The notes under the pieces: model-generated | What the model saw: the letters and a program-made list of their open reading frames with translations, nothing else | What the model was told of the DNA's origin: nothing | Database searches by the model: none | Program-made: the position numbers and the translations under genes | Shown here: piece after piece, positions 1-8,620 of the stretch | Layout of the letters: the number at the start of each line of letters is the position of its first letter | Numbering within the stretch: the first letter of the stretch is position 1 | Source: Glaciimonas sp. | GTDB taxonomy: Bacteria; Pseudomonadota; Gammaproteobacteria; Burkholderiales; Burkholderiaceae_D | Reading direction: 5' to 3' | Length of the DNA: 64,000 nt | Assembly (NCBI GenBank): GCA_012927585.1 | Contig: JABBOY010000018.1 | Location: 53,065-117,064, forward strand

Positions 1-19
1 TTGGAAATATACTTCCTGT

Positions 20-583
20 CTATCCGTCTAATGGTGTCGGCAAGGCGGCAGCGTCGATCACTTCGCCGTTGATCCGATACGATCTACCGCGAAACAGCGC
101 GATTCGCTTCCCATTCTGATTGGTTACCGTAATATCGTAGACACCAACCCTGCCAGACAGCGACTGCTCTACCGCTTCCGCCGTCAACAACTCGCCCAAG
201 CGGCCCGGAGCCAGAAAGTCGATTATGCAGCCGGACGCCACGGTATTCTGGTTGTAGCTGTTGCACGCCAGCGCAAAGGCGCTGTCGGCCAGCGTAAAGA
301 TGAATCCGCCATGGCATGCCCCAAGACCATTCAGCATGTCCGGTCGCACCGTCATCGTGACCCGCACATAACCGGGCGCCGCTGCGGCAAGCTGCATGCC
401 GAGCGTGTGCGAAGCCTGATCGCGCGCAAACAGCGCATTGACCACAGCTTGCGCCAGCGCTTGCGGGTCTATTGGTAATAGAATGCGCATGCCATTCATC
501 GGATCGTGCACCGCTTTCTGATGTCCGCCACAGCAACGCGGTTCGTCATCGTTTTCCGCCAGATAATCGAGTTCAATGCGCAT
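20..583 (-). CDS. paaI: PaaI-type hydroxyphenylacetyl-CoA thioesterase
   Basis: Hotdog-fold acyl-CoA thioesterase of the PaaI family, which hydrolyses stalled (hydroxy)phenylacetyl-CoA and ring-opened CoA esters to release CoA in the aerobic phenylacetate pathway. The protein has 187 residues. The family motif CHGGFIFTLADSAFA lies near residues 89-103 and contains the HGG turn and the catalytic Asp of LAD; FLAPG and GVYDITV follow, as in PaaI. About 30 N-terminal residues before MRILLPID are not typical, so a later start is possible. The stop is three bases from the start of the truncated paaG-like gene's end, so the two were one operon. It appears intact although the paa genes beside it are decayed. 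It could still serve as a general aryl-CoA thioesterase for the anaerobic pathways here. Confidence 0.85.
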   Translation of the reverse strand: MRIELDYLAENDDEPRCCGGHQKAVHDPMNGMRILLPIDPQALAQAVVNALFARDQASHTLGMQLAAAAPGYVRVTMTVRPDMLNGLGACHGGFIFTLADSAFALACNSYNQNTVASGCIIDFLAPGRLGELLTAEAVEQSLSGRVGVYDITVTNQNGKRIALFRGRSYRINGEVIDAAALPTPLDG

Positions 584-586
584 CGG

Positions 587-1018
587 CTAGTCTTTACTAA
601 ACTGTTGAGGATGCGGCTCAATGAATGCCGCCACGCTTTCGCGGCAATCATGCGTGCTGCCCAGTTCGCGTAGCAAATCACATTCCAGATCGAACGTATG
701 CGCCAGAGTATTGGCGACGCTGGCGTACAGAACCTGCTTAATGCGTGCCCACCCAACGGTCAGTGCTTGCGTAAAATGATCCACCAATGCATCGGTTTTC
801 GGCGTCACCGTCTGTTCCAACAGATCCTGCCCATAGCAAAAAACGCGCTCTGCACCGGTCAAAACGAGCACCCGCACCGACTGGTCGGCCTTGGCCCGTA
901 GCGCAGCGCGTATCTCGCCGTGCATCGCGGCCATCAAGATATTGCGTTTATCGGGCCGATTGAGCGTCAGACGCACTATGCCTTGCTGAACCTCAAATAG
1001 ATTGCTTTGATAAATCAT
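587..1018 (-). pseudogene. PaaG-like enoyl-CoA hydratase with internal deletion
   Basis: Encodes about 143 residues against roughly 260 for PaaG/PaaB-type enoyl-CoA hydratase/isomerases. The N-terminal part (VRLTLNRPDKRN, then VLVLTGAERVFCYGQDL) and the C-terminal part (KQVLYASVANTL...DLERD-like...VAAFIE) both match the family. The central 100 or so residues, including the oxyanion-hole glycine region and the acidic catalytic residue, are missing. The join is in frame near VDHFTQALT. FCYGQDL also departs from the usual FCAGQDL. I chose the start at 1018 because GAGAG precedes it; the open frame continues up to 1069. A functional hydratase is unlikely, so I treat it as degenerate, although it is still an open reading frame and could be translated. 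Confidence 0.75.
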
Positions 1019-1163
1019 CAGTTGCTCTCTTGGCCTGCCATTTGGCAAATTGATGGGTAGATTACGCATAGGGCAGTGTTGGCTTCCCTACCGCTCCAGA
1101 ATGTGAAACATGAATTATTATTCATATCGTAGGCGTTTAAAATTAAAAACACCAGCATTTAAT

Positions 1164-1200
1164 TTGATACAAACCAATTTAAATGCAAAATAATGCAATA
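1164..1200. promoter_or_regulatory. Possible promoter region between paaG-like and paaX-like remnants
   Basis: The AT-rich gap between the divergent remnants contains TTGAT-ACAA-ACCAA (1164-1177), one mismatch from the FNR/Anr consensus TTGAT-N4-ATCAA. It also contains ATAATGCAATA (1190-1200), a TGCA-containing motif like those before iorA and korA. Both are short, so this is only a suggestion. Confidence 0.25.
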
Positions 1201-1465
1201 TCACACACTCATCGCAGGTGCGACAGGACCTGCACCACACAGAAGCGCCCGGACACGCTACGCAAGGAACTGCTGTGGGAAGGCTTCAGCATGACTGCGC
1301 CCCGCGTGTTCGTCGATCCAGACAACAATGTTGAAATGCAGGAAGAAATCCTGAGCCGGGTTCGGGGTGCGCGGCAAGTTATTCATCTGCCAGGCCAGAG
1401 AATTGAGCCGGGTCAGCACCCAGCCACTGCGCGACTTGGTCTGGCAAGTTTCGCCTGTTTATAAA
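1183..1465 (+). pseudogene. PaaX-like regulator fragment, frameshifted
   Basis: A short reading frame contains LRKELLWEGFSMTAPRVFVDP, which resembles the central part of PaaX, the phenylacetyl-CoA-responsive repressor of paa operons. After a frame change near 1395-1410 the other frame continues with STQPLRDLVWQVSPV, which also fits PaaX. The N-terminal winged-helix domain and the C-terminus are absent, and the fragment ends where the IS481-type remnant begins. It is oriented divergently from paaI and the paaG-like remnant, as paaX often is. Identification is by motif memory only, so it is moderately confident as PaaX family and highly confident as broken. Confidence 0.5.
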
Positions 1466-1740
1466 CACGTTTAACGAATAAATCAGGTTTTTCTGTGCGC
1501 CATTTTGCAACACCTGGATGGGCGTCAGGTGGTTCAAAGCACGTTGCGGGATGTGGTGGTTGTAGGTTTTCAAATCGAGCGTCAGAATCATCTCCAGTTC
1601 TGCGGCGCAGGCCAAGTGGGCTTACTTGACCAGGTCGCTGATACGCCCATTGAAGCGTTCCACCATGCCATTGGTATTGGTTTGAGATGGCGTGGTGGCG
1701 GAAGGCACTGCGCTTTTCTATCCTACTCTCTGGACTGCAA
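1455..1740 (-). mobile_element. IS481-family transposase C-terminal remnant
   Basis: Two overlapping minus-strand frames together give the end of an integrase-core transposase: NGMVERFNGR, then YNHHIPQRALNHLTPIQVLQ, then KWRTEKPDLF. The YNHHIPQRAL...TPIQ signature is typical of IS481-type transposases. The frame must shift at least once (near 1490-1510), and the N-terminal two thirds, including the first catalytic residues, are missing. It abuts the 3' end of the fused oxidoreductase gene on one side and the PaaX-like fragment on the other, so insertion followed by deletion probably broke the paa locus. Confidence 0.7.
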
Positions 1741-1761
1741 TGACCGAAGCGGTGCGCGATC

Positions 1762-4700
1762 TCAGCCGTCGATCCTGGCAATCGGGATGCTCCTGCCTGA
1801 AGCGGTTTCTCGACCGGCTAGTGGACTAGGATAACGCACTGGATCGAAGCGATGCAGCAATTCCGTTTCTCTCTGGCGTGCCAATCCGATATTAGCGGCC
1901 TTCACATGCCCGAAACCCCTGATGCGCTGCGGGATACCGGCAAATTCGATGGCGCTCTCGATATTGTCCGGCGTAAGCTGCGGTAGCAGTTCCAGCATAC
2001 GGCGCTCGTAGTTCCCGATCAACTCGCGCTCGATACGCCGCTCCTCTGTGTGGCCGAATACATCCAACCAGGTGCCGCGCAATTTCCGGCCTTTAGCCAA
2101 CATGCGCAACGCGCTCATCATCCACGCACCACCGCGCATCTTGCGCGGCGGCGCGCCGGCGCCGAAAACGCGTAATAGCAGGGGCGGCGCCATCAGGAAT
2201 TCGAGCTTGTAGTCACCTTCGAACTGGGCTGCAAGCTGCTTTTGAAACACACCGTCCGTGTATAGGCGGGCGACTTCATATTCATCCTTGTATGCCATCA
2301 GCCTGGCGAAGTGGAACGCCACACGCTCGGTCAGCCGGAGCCTTGCGCCGGTTCCGAACAACGACCGTTCCGTATCGCGCACACCCTCGACCAGTGCCCG
2401 ATAGCGCTGCGCATAGGCGTCATCCTGATAGGCGCGCAGATGTTCGACGCGATGCGCGATCAACTCATCCATCGTGCGTTCGGGAATTCCAGCGCTTCCA
2501 GCCTGCGCAGCGGCGCCCTGCAGCAACGCTTGCAGCGCCTGCGGATTGCCGCAAGCGAGCCGGCCCAGGTTGAACGCCATCTTGTTCATGTCCACCGCCA
2601 CGCCATTCAACTCGATTGCGCGCAGCAGGGCGGGCAGTCCGATCGGAATCAAACCGCACTGCCATGCATAGCCCAGTGCGAGAACATTGGCGCCGATCAT
2701 GTCGCCCAAAAATTGCTCGGCTAGAATTTGAGCGTCAAAAGTTTCGACCAGGCCTTTTCCGGCCGCATGCTGGATTTTTTCGAGCAAGGCCGCCGTGTGC
2801 AGGTCGGCGTCCGGATTGTGCAAGAATTCCGGCACCGAAGTTTCATGGATATTGGCAACGATACGGGTACGGCTGTGCCGTACCGTCTGCAGTGCGTCGT
2901 CCGATGCGCCGACCACCAGATCGCACATTAGGAAGGCGTCGGCTTGCTGGGTATCGATGCGCATCTGGTTCAGATGCTCGCGCTGGTCGGCAAAGCGCAC
3001 GAATGACAGCACCGCGCCGCCTTTTTGTGCAAAGCCCATGAAGTCGAGCACGCTCGAATACTTGCATTCGAGATGCGCCGCCATCGCTAACAGCGCCCCA
3101 ACCGTGATGATGCCGGTGCCGCCAACGCCGGCAACCATTAAGTCATACGGGCCGGTCCATGCATGTGGCGCCGGCAGCGGTAGTTGCTCGAGGTGCACCG
3201 CCAGCGCATCGGCCCCGGCTTCGCGCAGGGTGCCGACGCGCTGGCGCAGCGCGCCGCCCTTAACCACGACAAAGCTCGGACAGAAACCCTTGGCGCAGGA
3301 AAAATCCTTGTTGCAGCTCGATTGGTTGATCATGCGCTTGCGGCCGAACTCGGTTTCCACCGGTACCACCGACAGGCAATTGGACTGTACGCCGCAATCA
3401 CCGCAGCCGTCGCATAGAGCCTGATTGATGAACAGCCGCTGACCCGGGTCAGTTAGGTCGCTCTTCTTGCGGCGGCGCTTCACGGCAGCACAGGTCTGCT
3501 GATAAATCAGGACAGTCACGCCCGCAATATCACGCAGCTTGCGTTGCACCTGATCAAGCTGTTCGCGGTCGTGAAAAGTGACATAGGCCGGGAACAAATG
3601 CTTGATCGCATCGTATGTGCGGATATCGTCACTGACCACCGCGATCGCTTTCACGCCTTCCGCTTCCACCTGGCGGGCAATCGCATCGACCGACAGGGTG
3701 CCGTCCACCGGCTGGCCGCCGGTCATTGCGACCGCATCGTTGTACAGTATCTTGTAGGTAATGTTCGATTTCGCCGCGACCGATTGCCGGATCGCCAGAT
3801 AGCCCGAGTGGTAATAAGTGCCATCGCCGAGATTCTGGAAAATGTGCGGCATGCGGCTGAATTTTCCATGGGCCGCCCAATCGACGCCCTCGCCGCCCAT
3901 CTGTATCTGGCCGCTAGTGTTGCGACCCATCCAACTTGCCATGAAATGGCAGCCGATGCCGGCTTGCGCATTTGATCCTTGCGGTACGCGCGTCGATGTA
4001 TTGTGCGGACATCCAGAACAAAAATACGGAATCCGCCGAACCCCGTCCGCTGCATTCGACAACAGTAACGGCAGCGTGAAATCGACCACGCACTCGCGCC
4101 GGTCGAGCGCCGGACTGTGCTGCGCCAGCCAGTTCGCGACCGTTTCAATCAAGCGCGACGGGCGCAATTCGCCGATCGCAGAAATCTGCGGCTTGCCTGC
4201 AGCATCGAATTTTCCGGTGATGATTGGACGCACGCCCTGTGGACTGTTGTAGAACAGGTCGCGCATTTGCGTTTCGACCACCGGCGCCTTTTCCTCGATC
4301 ACCAGGATCTGTCCAAGGCCGCGCGCAAATTCGATCATGTGCGTCGGTTCGATCGGGAACGACAGGCCGACTTTGTACAGGCGCACGCCGGCCCGCGCCA
4401 ATTCGTCTTGCGACAGGCCGAGCCGGCGGAACACTTCGACCAAATCGTAATGCGCCTTGCCGCAGGTGACGATGCCGGCGCTCGCATGTGCTGCGCCAAT
4501 TATCAGGCGGTCAATACTGTTGATGCGGGAGAATATCCTGACTGCATCGAGCTTGTGCTGCATCCGCACTTCGATCTTGGGCGACGGCGGATCGTCGCTG
4601 CGGTAATGCAAGCCATCGGCGGGCGCCTCATACGCAGTTTCCTGCCGCACCTGCTGCGCGGATTTCCATGCGGCGACGTGCGCCAGCGTCTCGTCGATAT

Positions 4701-5349
4701 CAACCGTCATGCCACTTTCAACCACTTCGGACAACGCGGTAAAGCCGACCCATGCGCCGGAAAAGCGCGACAGCGCCCAGCCGTACAGGCCGAACTCCAG
4801 GTACTCGGCGACGCTGGCCGGCGACACAGTGGGCACGCTCCACGCCTGGAACGCAATATCGCTTTGGTGCGACATCGACGACGATACACAGCCGTGGTCG
4901 TCGCCAGCAACGATCAACACGCCGCCAGTCGGAGACGAGCCGAAGGCATTGCCGTGCTTGAGCGCATCGCCAGCGCGATCCACGCCCGGCCCCTTGCCGT
5001 ACCAGTAAGCGAAGATGCCGTCGACGGTGCGCTGCGGATCGGACTCGACCTGCTGCGTGCCGAGCACCGCGGTGACGCCCAATTCCTCGTTGATCGCGGG
5101 CAGGAAGCATATTTGATGGCGGTCGAGGATATCCTTGGCCTGCCACAATGCCTGATCGACCATGCCCAAGGGCGAACCGCGATAGCCGCTGATGAACCCC
5201 GCGGTGTTCAATCCGTGCGCGATATCAAGCGCGCGCTGCATCAGCGGCAGGCGCACCAATGCCTGGATTCCGGTCAGAAAAACCTGTCCCTCGGACGCCA
5301 ACAGGTTGTCCGACAGTTTGTAATGCGAGCGAAATTTTGTCTCTTCCAT
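1762..5349 (-). CDS. Fused indolepyruvate/phenylpyruvate:ferredoxin oxidoreductase
   Basis: Single-chain 1195-residue 2-oxoacid:ferredoxin oxidoreductase of the indolepyruvate (IOR) family, which converts aryl pyruvates and CoA to aryl-acetyl-CoA, CO2 and reduced ferredoxin. The order is an N-terminal pyrimidine-type TPP half (GYRGSPLG, residues about 55-62), a TPP-binding half with CSGCPHNTS and GCHFMASWMGR (about 440-475), a cysteine-rich ferredoxin stretch (CDGCGDCGVQSNC and CNKDFSCAKGFC), and a C-terminal gamma domain with GVGGTGIITVG. In anaerobic phenylalanine degraders such enzymes oxidise phenylpyruvate to phenylacetyl-CoA, which would feed the pad genes downstream. It stands alone, divergent from an Lrp-type regulator at 128 bp. 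Substrate preference among indole-, phenyl- and hydroxyphenylpyruvate cannot be read from the sequence. Confidence 0.9.
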   Translation of the reverse strand: MEETKFRSHYKLSDNLLASEGQVFLTGIQALVRLPLMQRALDIAHGLNTAGFISGYRGSPLGMVDQALWQAKDILDRHQICFLPAINEELGVTAVLGTQQVESDPQRTVDGIFAYWYGKGPGVDRAGDALKHGNAFGSSPTGGVLIVAGDDHGCVSSSMSHQSDIAFQAWSVPTVSPASVAEYLEFGLYGWALSRFSGAWVGFTALSEVVESGMTVDIDETLAHVAAWKSAQQVRQETAYEAPADGLHYRSDDPPSPKIEVRMQHKLDAVRIFSRINSIDRLIIGAAHASAGIVTCGKAHYDLVEVFRRLGLSQDELARAGVRLYKVGLSFPIEPTHMIEFARGLGQILVIEEKAPVVETQMRDLFYNSPQGVRPIITGKFDAAGKPQISAIGELRPSRLIETVANWLAQHSPALDRRECVVDFTLPLLLSNAADGVRRIPYFCSGCPHNTSTRVPQGSNAQAGIGCHFMASWMGRNTSGQIQMGGEGVDWAAHGKFSRMPHIFQNLGDGTYYHSGYLAIRQSVAAKSNITYKILYNDAVAMTGGQPVDGTLSVDAIARQVEAEGVKAIAVVSDDIRTYDAIKHLFPAYVTFHDREQLDQVQRKLRDIAGVTVLIYQQTCAAVKRRRKKSDLTDPGQRLFINQALCDGCGDCGVQSNCLSVVPVETEFGRKRMINQSSCNKDFSCAKGFCPSFVVVKGGALRQRVGTLREAGADALAVHLEQLPLPAPHAWTGPYDLMVAGVGGTGIITVGALLAMAAHLECKYSSVLDFMGFAQKGGAVLSFVRFADQREHLNQMRIDTQQADAFLMCDLVVGASDDALQTVRHSRTRIVANIHETSVPEFLHNPDADLHTAALLEKIQHAAGKGLVETFDAQILAEQFLGDMIGANVLALGYAWQCGLIPIGLPALLRAIELNGVAVDMNKMAFNLGRLACGNPQALQALLQGAAAQAGSAGIPERTMDELIAHRVEHLRAYQDDAYAQRYRALVEGVRDTERSLFGTGARLRLTERVAFHFARLMAYKDEYEVARLYTDGVFQKQLAAQFEGDYKLEFLMAPPLLLRVFGAGAPPRKMRGGAWMMSALRMLAKGRKLRGTWLDVFGHTEERRIERELIGNYERRMLELLPQLTPDNIESAIEFAGIPQRIRGFGHVKAANIGLARQRETELLHRFDPVRYPSPLAGRETASGRSIPIARIDG

Positions 5350-5397
5350 GATTGCTGCCCGTTGTAGTTGTTATGCAACGAGTCTATGCTGCGATCC

Positions 5398-5452
5398 AAA
5401 GAAAATATTTCTTATCCTTTGCCAATAAATATATCATCTAGAATAATTTTCT
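5398..5452. promoter_or_regulatory. Divergent promoter with two AT-rich palindromes (candidate Lrp sites)
   Basis: The 128-bp gap between the IOR gene and the Lrp-type regulator contains AAAGAAAATATTTCTT (about 5398-5413) and AGAATAATTTTCT (5440-5452). Both are near-palindromic with AGAAW...TTTCT arms and lie about four helical turns apart. Lrp/AsnC proteins typically bind repeated AT-rich palindromes beside their own gene and its divergent target, so these are reasonable operators by position. Confidence 0.4.
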
Positions 5453-5477
5453 TTTGCCGACTTTGATTGGAGAAAAA

Positions 5478-5945
5478 ATGCCTCCACTGGATAGCTTCAG
5501 CATGCGCATCCTGTCTGAACTGCAGCGTGATGCGCGCCAGACCATTCTGCAGATAGCACAGCGGATCGGTCTCAGCAACACGCCGTGCTGGAAGCGCATA
5601 AAGGAGATGGAACGGGATGGCGTGATTCGCGGTTATACCGCACTGGTAGATCGCGACAAGGTCGGCTTACTGATCTGTGTCCTGGCGGAAATCAACTTGA
5701 GCAAGCACACGGAAAAAAATGCGTCCGATTTCGAAAAGGAAGTGGCCGCATGTCCGCAAATCACCGAGTGCTACAGCACCACCGGCAATGCCGATTACAT
5801 GATCAAGGTTGTTACCACCGATATCAAGGCTTACGAAACCTTCATGCACAACGTGCTGTTTAAGCTACCCGGAGTCGAACATGTGCGCTCCAGCATTGTG
5901 TTGCGCGAAGTGAAGTGCGATCCCCGCATGCCACTTATAAAATAA
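5478..5945 (+). CDS. Lrp/AsnC-family transcriptional regulator
   Basis: 155-residue feast/famine regulator. The N-terminal winged helix spans about residues 1-55 (LDSFSMRILSELQRDAR, then IAQRIGLSNTPCWKRIKEME). It is followed by the RAM ligand-binding domain, with ITECYSTTGNADYMIKV near residues 95-112, the turn that forms the amino-acid pocket. I chose the ATG at 5478 because TTGGAGAAAAA precedes it. Divergent placement from the aryl-pyruvate oxidoreductase suggests it controls that gene in response to an aromatic amino acid or its keto acid; this is inferred from position. Confidence 0.9.
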   Translation: MPPLDSFSMRILSELQRDARQTILQIAQRIGLSNTPCWKRIKEMERDGVIRGYTALVDRDKVGLLICVLAEINLSKHTEKNASDFEKEVAACPQITECYSTTGNADYMIKVVTTDIKAYETFMHNVLFKLPGVEHVRSSIVLREVKCDPRMPLIK

Positions 5946-5960
5946 CGGCAGTATGTGCAT

Positions 5961-5998
5961 AAATACCGCCATATACGCAACAATATAATGCGGTATTT
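5961..5998. terminator. Inverted repeat between convergent genes
   Basis: Perfect 9-bp inverted repeat AAATACCGC (5961-5969) and GCGGTATTT (5990-5998) with a 20-base loop. It sits between the 3' ends of the Lrp-type gene and livF. Its AT-rich outer arms suit a bidirectional terminator, but the loop is long and the stem short. Confidence 0.4.
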
Positions 5999-6102
5999 AA
6001 AATACAGGGTGACGTATAAGAAATCAGCGTGGCGGCAGAAAACGCCAAGGAGCCTGCGCCAGTTTCTGTACGCCTGCCTGCGGTTGACTCGGCCGGTGGC
6101 GA

Positions 6103-6861
6103 TCAGTCGGTTGGCACCGACTTTTTGGCAAAACCCAGATAGGTTTCGATCACTTTAGAGTTTTGCGCCAGATCAGCGGCTGGGCCTTCGAGCACCATGT
6201 CGCCGGTTTCCAGTACGTAACCATAATCGGCCACCTGCAGCGCGGCCCGTGCATTCTGCTCGATCAGCAAAGTGGCGACGCCGGTTTCACGCAGCCGCTC
6301 TATGATGTGAAAAATATCCTTGACGATCAGTGGCGCCAGGCCGAGGCTCGGCTCGTCCAACATCAGCAGTTTCGGCTTGGCCATCAGTGCGCGGCCGACC
6401 GCCAGCATCTGCCGCTCGCCGCCGGACAGGGTGCCGGCCTCCTGATTGCGGCGTGATTTCAGACGCGGGAATAGCTGGAACACATAATCGAGCTGGTCGC
6501 TGAAGCCGGCCTCGCGCGCACGATAGCGGCGGTAACTACCGAGCAGCAGATTATCCTCAATGCTCATGTTGTTGAACAGTTCGCGCTTTTCCGGCACCAG
6601 ATTCATGCCGCGCTCGACGCGCTGTTCGATGCCGAGGCCTGCCAGATCCTGGCCCAGAAATTTGACTACACCGCGTCCCGACAGACAGCCCATAAGCGCG
6701 TTCAGCATGGTCGACTTGCCAGCGCCATTCGGCCCGATCACAGTGACGATCTGACCCGGCTGGACCCGGATATTGGCACCATGCAGCGCCTCGACCTTGC
6801 CGTAGCCGACATGCAGGTCTGCGACTTCCAGCACCGCTTGCATTGCATTGCGCTCACTCAT
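6103..6861 (-). CDS. livF: LIV-type ABC transporter ATPase LivF (set 1)
   Basis: ATP-binding subunit of a branched-chain-amino-acid-type importer. About 252 residues from the ATG at 6861; the longer open frame would extend deep into the upstream gene. Walker A is VIGPNGAGKST, the signature LSGGERQML, and Walker B LLMLDEPSLGL. The start overlaps the end of the LivM-LivG fusion by eight bases, so translation is coupled. In aromatic degraders LIV-type importers often carry aromatic acids rather than leucine; the surrounding genes favour that here, but the substrate is unknown. Confidence 0.93.
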   Translation of the reverse strand: MSERNAMQAVLEVADLHVGYGKVEALHGANIRVQPGQIVTVIGPNGAGKSTMLNALMGCLSGRGVVKFLGQDLAGLGIEQRVERGMNLVPEKRELFNNMSIEDNLLLGSYRRYRAREAGFSDQLDYVFQLFPRLKSRRNQEAGTLSGGERQMLAVGRALMAKPKLLMLDEPSLGLAPLIVKDIFHIIERLRETGVATLLIEQNARAALQVADYGYVLETGDMVLEGPAADLAQNSKVIETYLGFAKKSVPTD

Positions 6862-8617
6862 CGATACCTCCCAGGTAGGCTTCCAGCACTGCCGGGTCTT
6901 TTTGTACATCGGCCGGCAAACCCTCGGCGATCTTGGTGCCAAATTCCATCACCACCAGCCGGTCGGTCAGGTTCATCACAAAATCCATATCGTGCTCCAC
7001 GATCAAAATGCTCATCCCTTCGGCCTTCAGCTTTTTCAGCAACTCGGCCAGTGCCTGTTTTTCCTGGTAGCGCAAACCGGCCGCCGGTTCGTCCAGCAGC
7101 AGCAGCGTCGGATCGCAGCACAGCGCACGCGCGATTTCCAGAATCCGCTGCTGGCCCAACGCCAGGCTGCCAGCCTCTTCGTACATATGCTGCTGCAGGC
7201 CGACTCGCTCCAACTGCTGCGCCGCCTCGTGCAGCAACGCAGCCTCTTCGGCGCGATTAGCGCATACCAGACTGCGGGCGACGCCGGCCTGACCGCGCAG
7301 GTGCGCGCCGAGCGCGACGTTCTCCAGTACCGTCATGCCCGGCAATAGCTTCACATGCTGGAAGGTGCGGCCGATGCCGCGCTTGACGATTTCGCGCGAC
7401 GGCAACTTGCTGATCGGCTGGCCGCGAAAAAGAATCGTCCCGGCACTCACCGCCAGCGATCCGGTCACCAGGTTGAACATGGTCGATTTGCCCGCGCCGT
7501 TAGGACCGATCAGGCCAATGATTTCGCCGGCTTTGACACTGAACGATAAATTATTCACCGCGACCAGGCCGCCGAACCGCTTGTGCGCCTGGTTCACTTC
7601 GAGGATCGTTTCGCCGACCTTCGGTTTGGCGCGCATCGGCAGTGCCGGCGCCTCGGCCGGCGCCACCACCGTCCGCCGTTGCCGGAAGCGGCGGGTGATG
7701 AGCGGCCACAGGCCGTCGCGCGCATGCTGCAGCAATACCACCAGCAGGATACCGAACACGATCATTTCATAATTACCGGAACTGCCGAAAAGTCTCGGCA
7801 GCCATCCCTGCAACTGGTCTTTCAAGACGGTCAGCAGCGCCGACCCCAGAATCGCGCCCCACAAATGTCCAGCGCCGCCGACCACCGCCATGAACAAGTA
7901 TTCGATACCCATATTCAGGCTGAACGGACTGGGATTGACAGCGCGCTGCAGATGCGCATACAGCCAGCCCGAAATACCGGCGAGCACCGCTGCATACACG
8001 AACACCACCACTTTCATCCACGCGGTATCGACGCCCATCGCTTCAGCCATCTGGCCGCCGCCCTTCAGGGCGCGGATCGCGCGGCCCGGTCGCGAATTAA
8101 GCAGGTTGCGCGAAGCGATCATCGCGAGAACGACCACCAGCCAGATCAGGTAATACATCGCGCGGCCACTGTTCAACTCGATGTCGAACAGACTGATCGG
8201 CGGAATGCTGCCAATGCCGTCGTACTTGCCTAGAAATTCAAGGTTACCGAATAAATAGTAAATCGATAGCGCCCACGCAAGCGTGCCCAGCGGCAGGAAA
8301 TGGCCGGACAGGCGCATCGTCACAGCTCCCAGCGCAAACGCGGCCAACGCAGTCAGGGCAATGCCGGCGAACAGCGTTAACCACGGGCTCAGTCCATACG
8401 CAGTGCTCAGATACGCGCTGGCGTAGGCGCCGATGCCGACGAAAGCGGCCTGCCCGAACGAGGTTAACCCCGCCACGCCGGTCAGCAGCACCAAGCCGAT
8501 CACGACGATGCTGTACAGGCCGATATAGTTGGCCAGCGTGATCCAGAATTCGGGCGAGGGCAATACCGGCAGCAGTGCAACGACGGCAACGAACAGCAGG
8601 AAAAAGGGATTTTTCAT
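6854..8617 (-). CDS. LivM-LivG fusion: permease joined to ATPase (set 1)
   Basis: 587-residue protein that joins two LIV transporter subunits. Residues 1-310 or so are a LivM-type permease with about eight to nine hydrophobic segments, including GVAGLTSFGQAAFVGIGAY and the EAA-like loop GRAIRALKGG. A charged linker (about 310-345) follows, then a LivG-type ATPase with Walker A LIGPNGAGKST, signature LALGQQRILE and Walker B LLLLDEPAAGL. Such fusions occur in some proteobacterial LIV operons, whereas the other two sets in this window keep the subunits separate. Three bases separate it from livH. It would assemble with LivH, LivF and the binding protein at the inner membrane. Confidence 0.92.
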   Translation of the reverse strand: MKNPFFLLFVAVVALLPVLPSPEFWITLANYIGLYSIVVIGLVLLTGVAGLTSFGQAAFVGIGAYASAYLSTAYGLSPWLTLFAGIALTALAAFALGAVTMRLSGHFLPLGTLAWALSIYYLFGNLEFLGKYDGIGSIPPISLFDIELNSGRAMYYLIWLVVVLAMIASRNLLNSRPGRAIRALKGGGQMAEAMGVDTAWMKVVVFVYAAVLAGISGWLYAHLQRAVNPSPFSLNMGIEYLFMAVVGGAGHLWGAILGSALLTVLKDQLQGWLPRLFGSSGNYEMIVFGILLVVLLQHARDGLWPLITRRFRQRRTVVAPAEAPALPMRAKPKVGETILEVNQAHKRFGGLVAVNNLSFSVKAGEIIGLIGPNGAGKSTMFNLVTGSLAVSAGTILFRGQPISKLPSREIVKRGIGRTFQHVKLLPGMTVLENVALGAHLRGQAGVARSLVCANRAEEAALLHEAAQQLERVGLQQHMYEEAGSLALGQQRILEIARALCCDPTLLLLDEPAAGLRYQEKQALAELLKKLKAEGMSILIVEHDMDFVMNLTDRLVVMEFGTKIAEGLPADVQKDPAVLEAYLGGIDE

Positions 8618-8620
8618 CGC

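Noticed and set aside
4117..5367. 416-codon open frame on the plus strand
   Set aside because: It is antisense to the well-supported fused oxidoreductase and has no recognisable motif; GC-rich codon bias produces such mirror frames.
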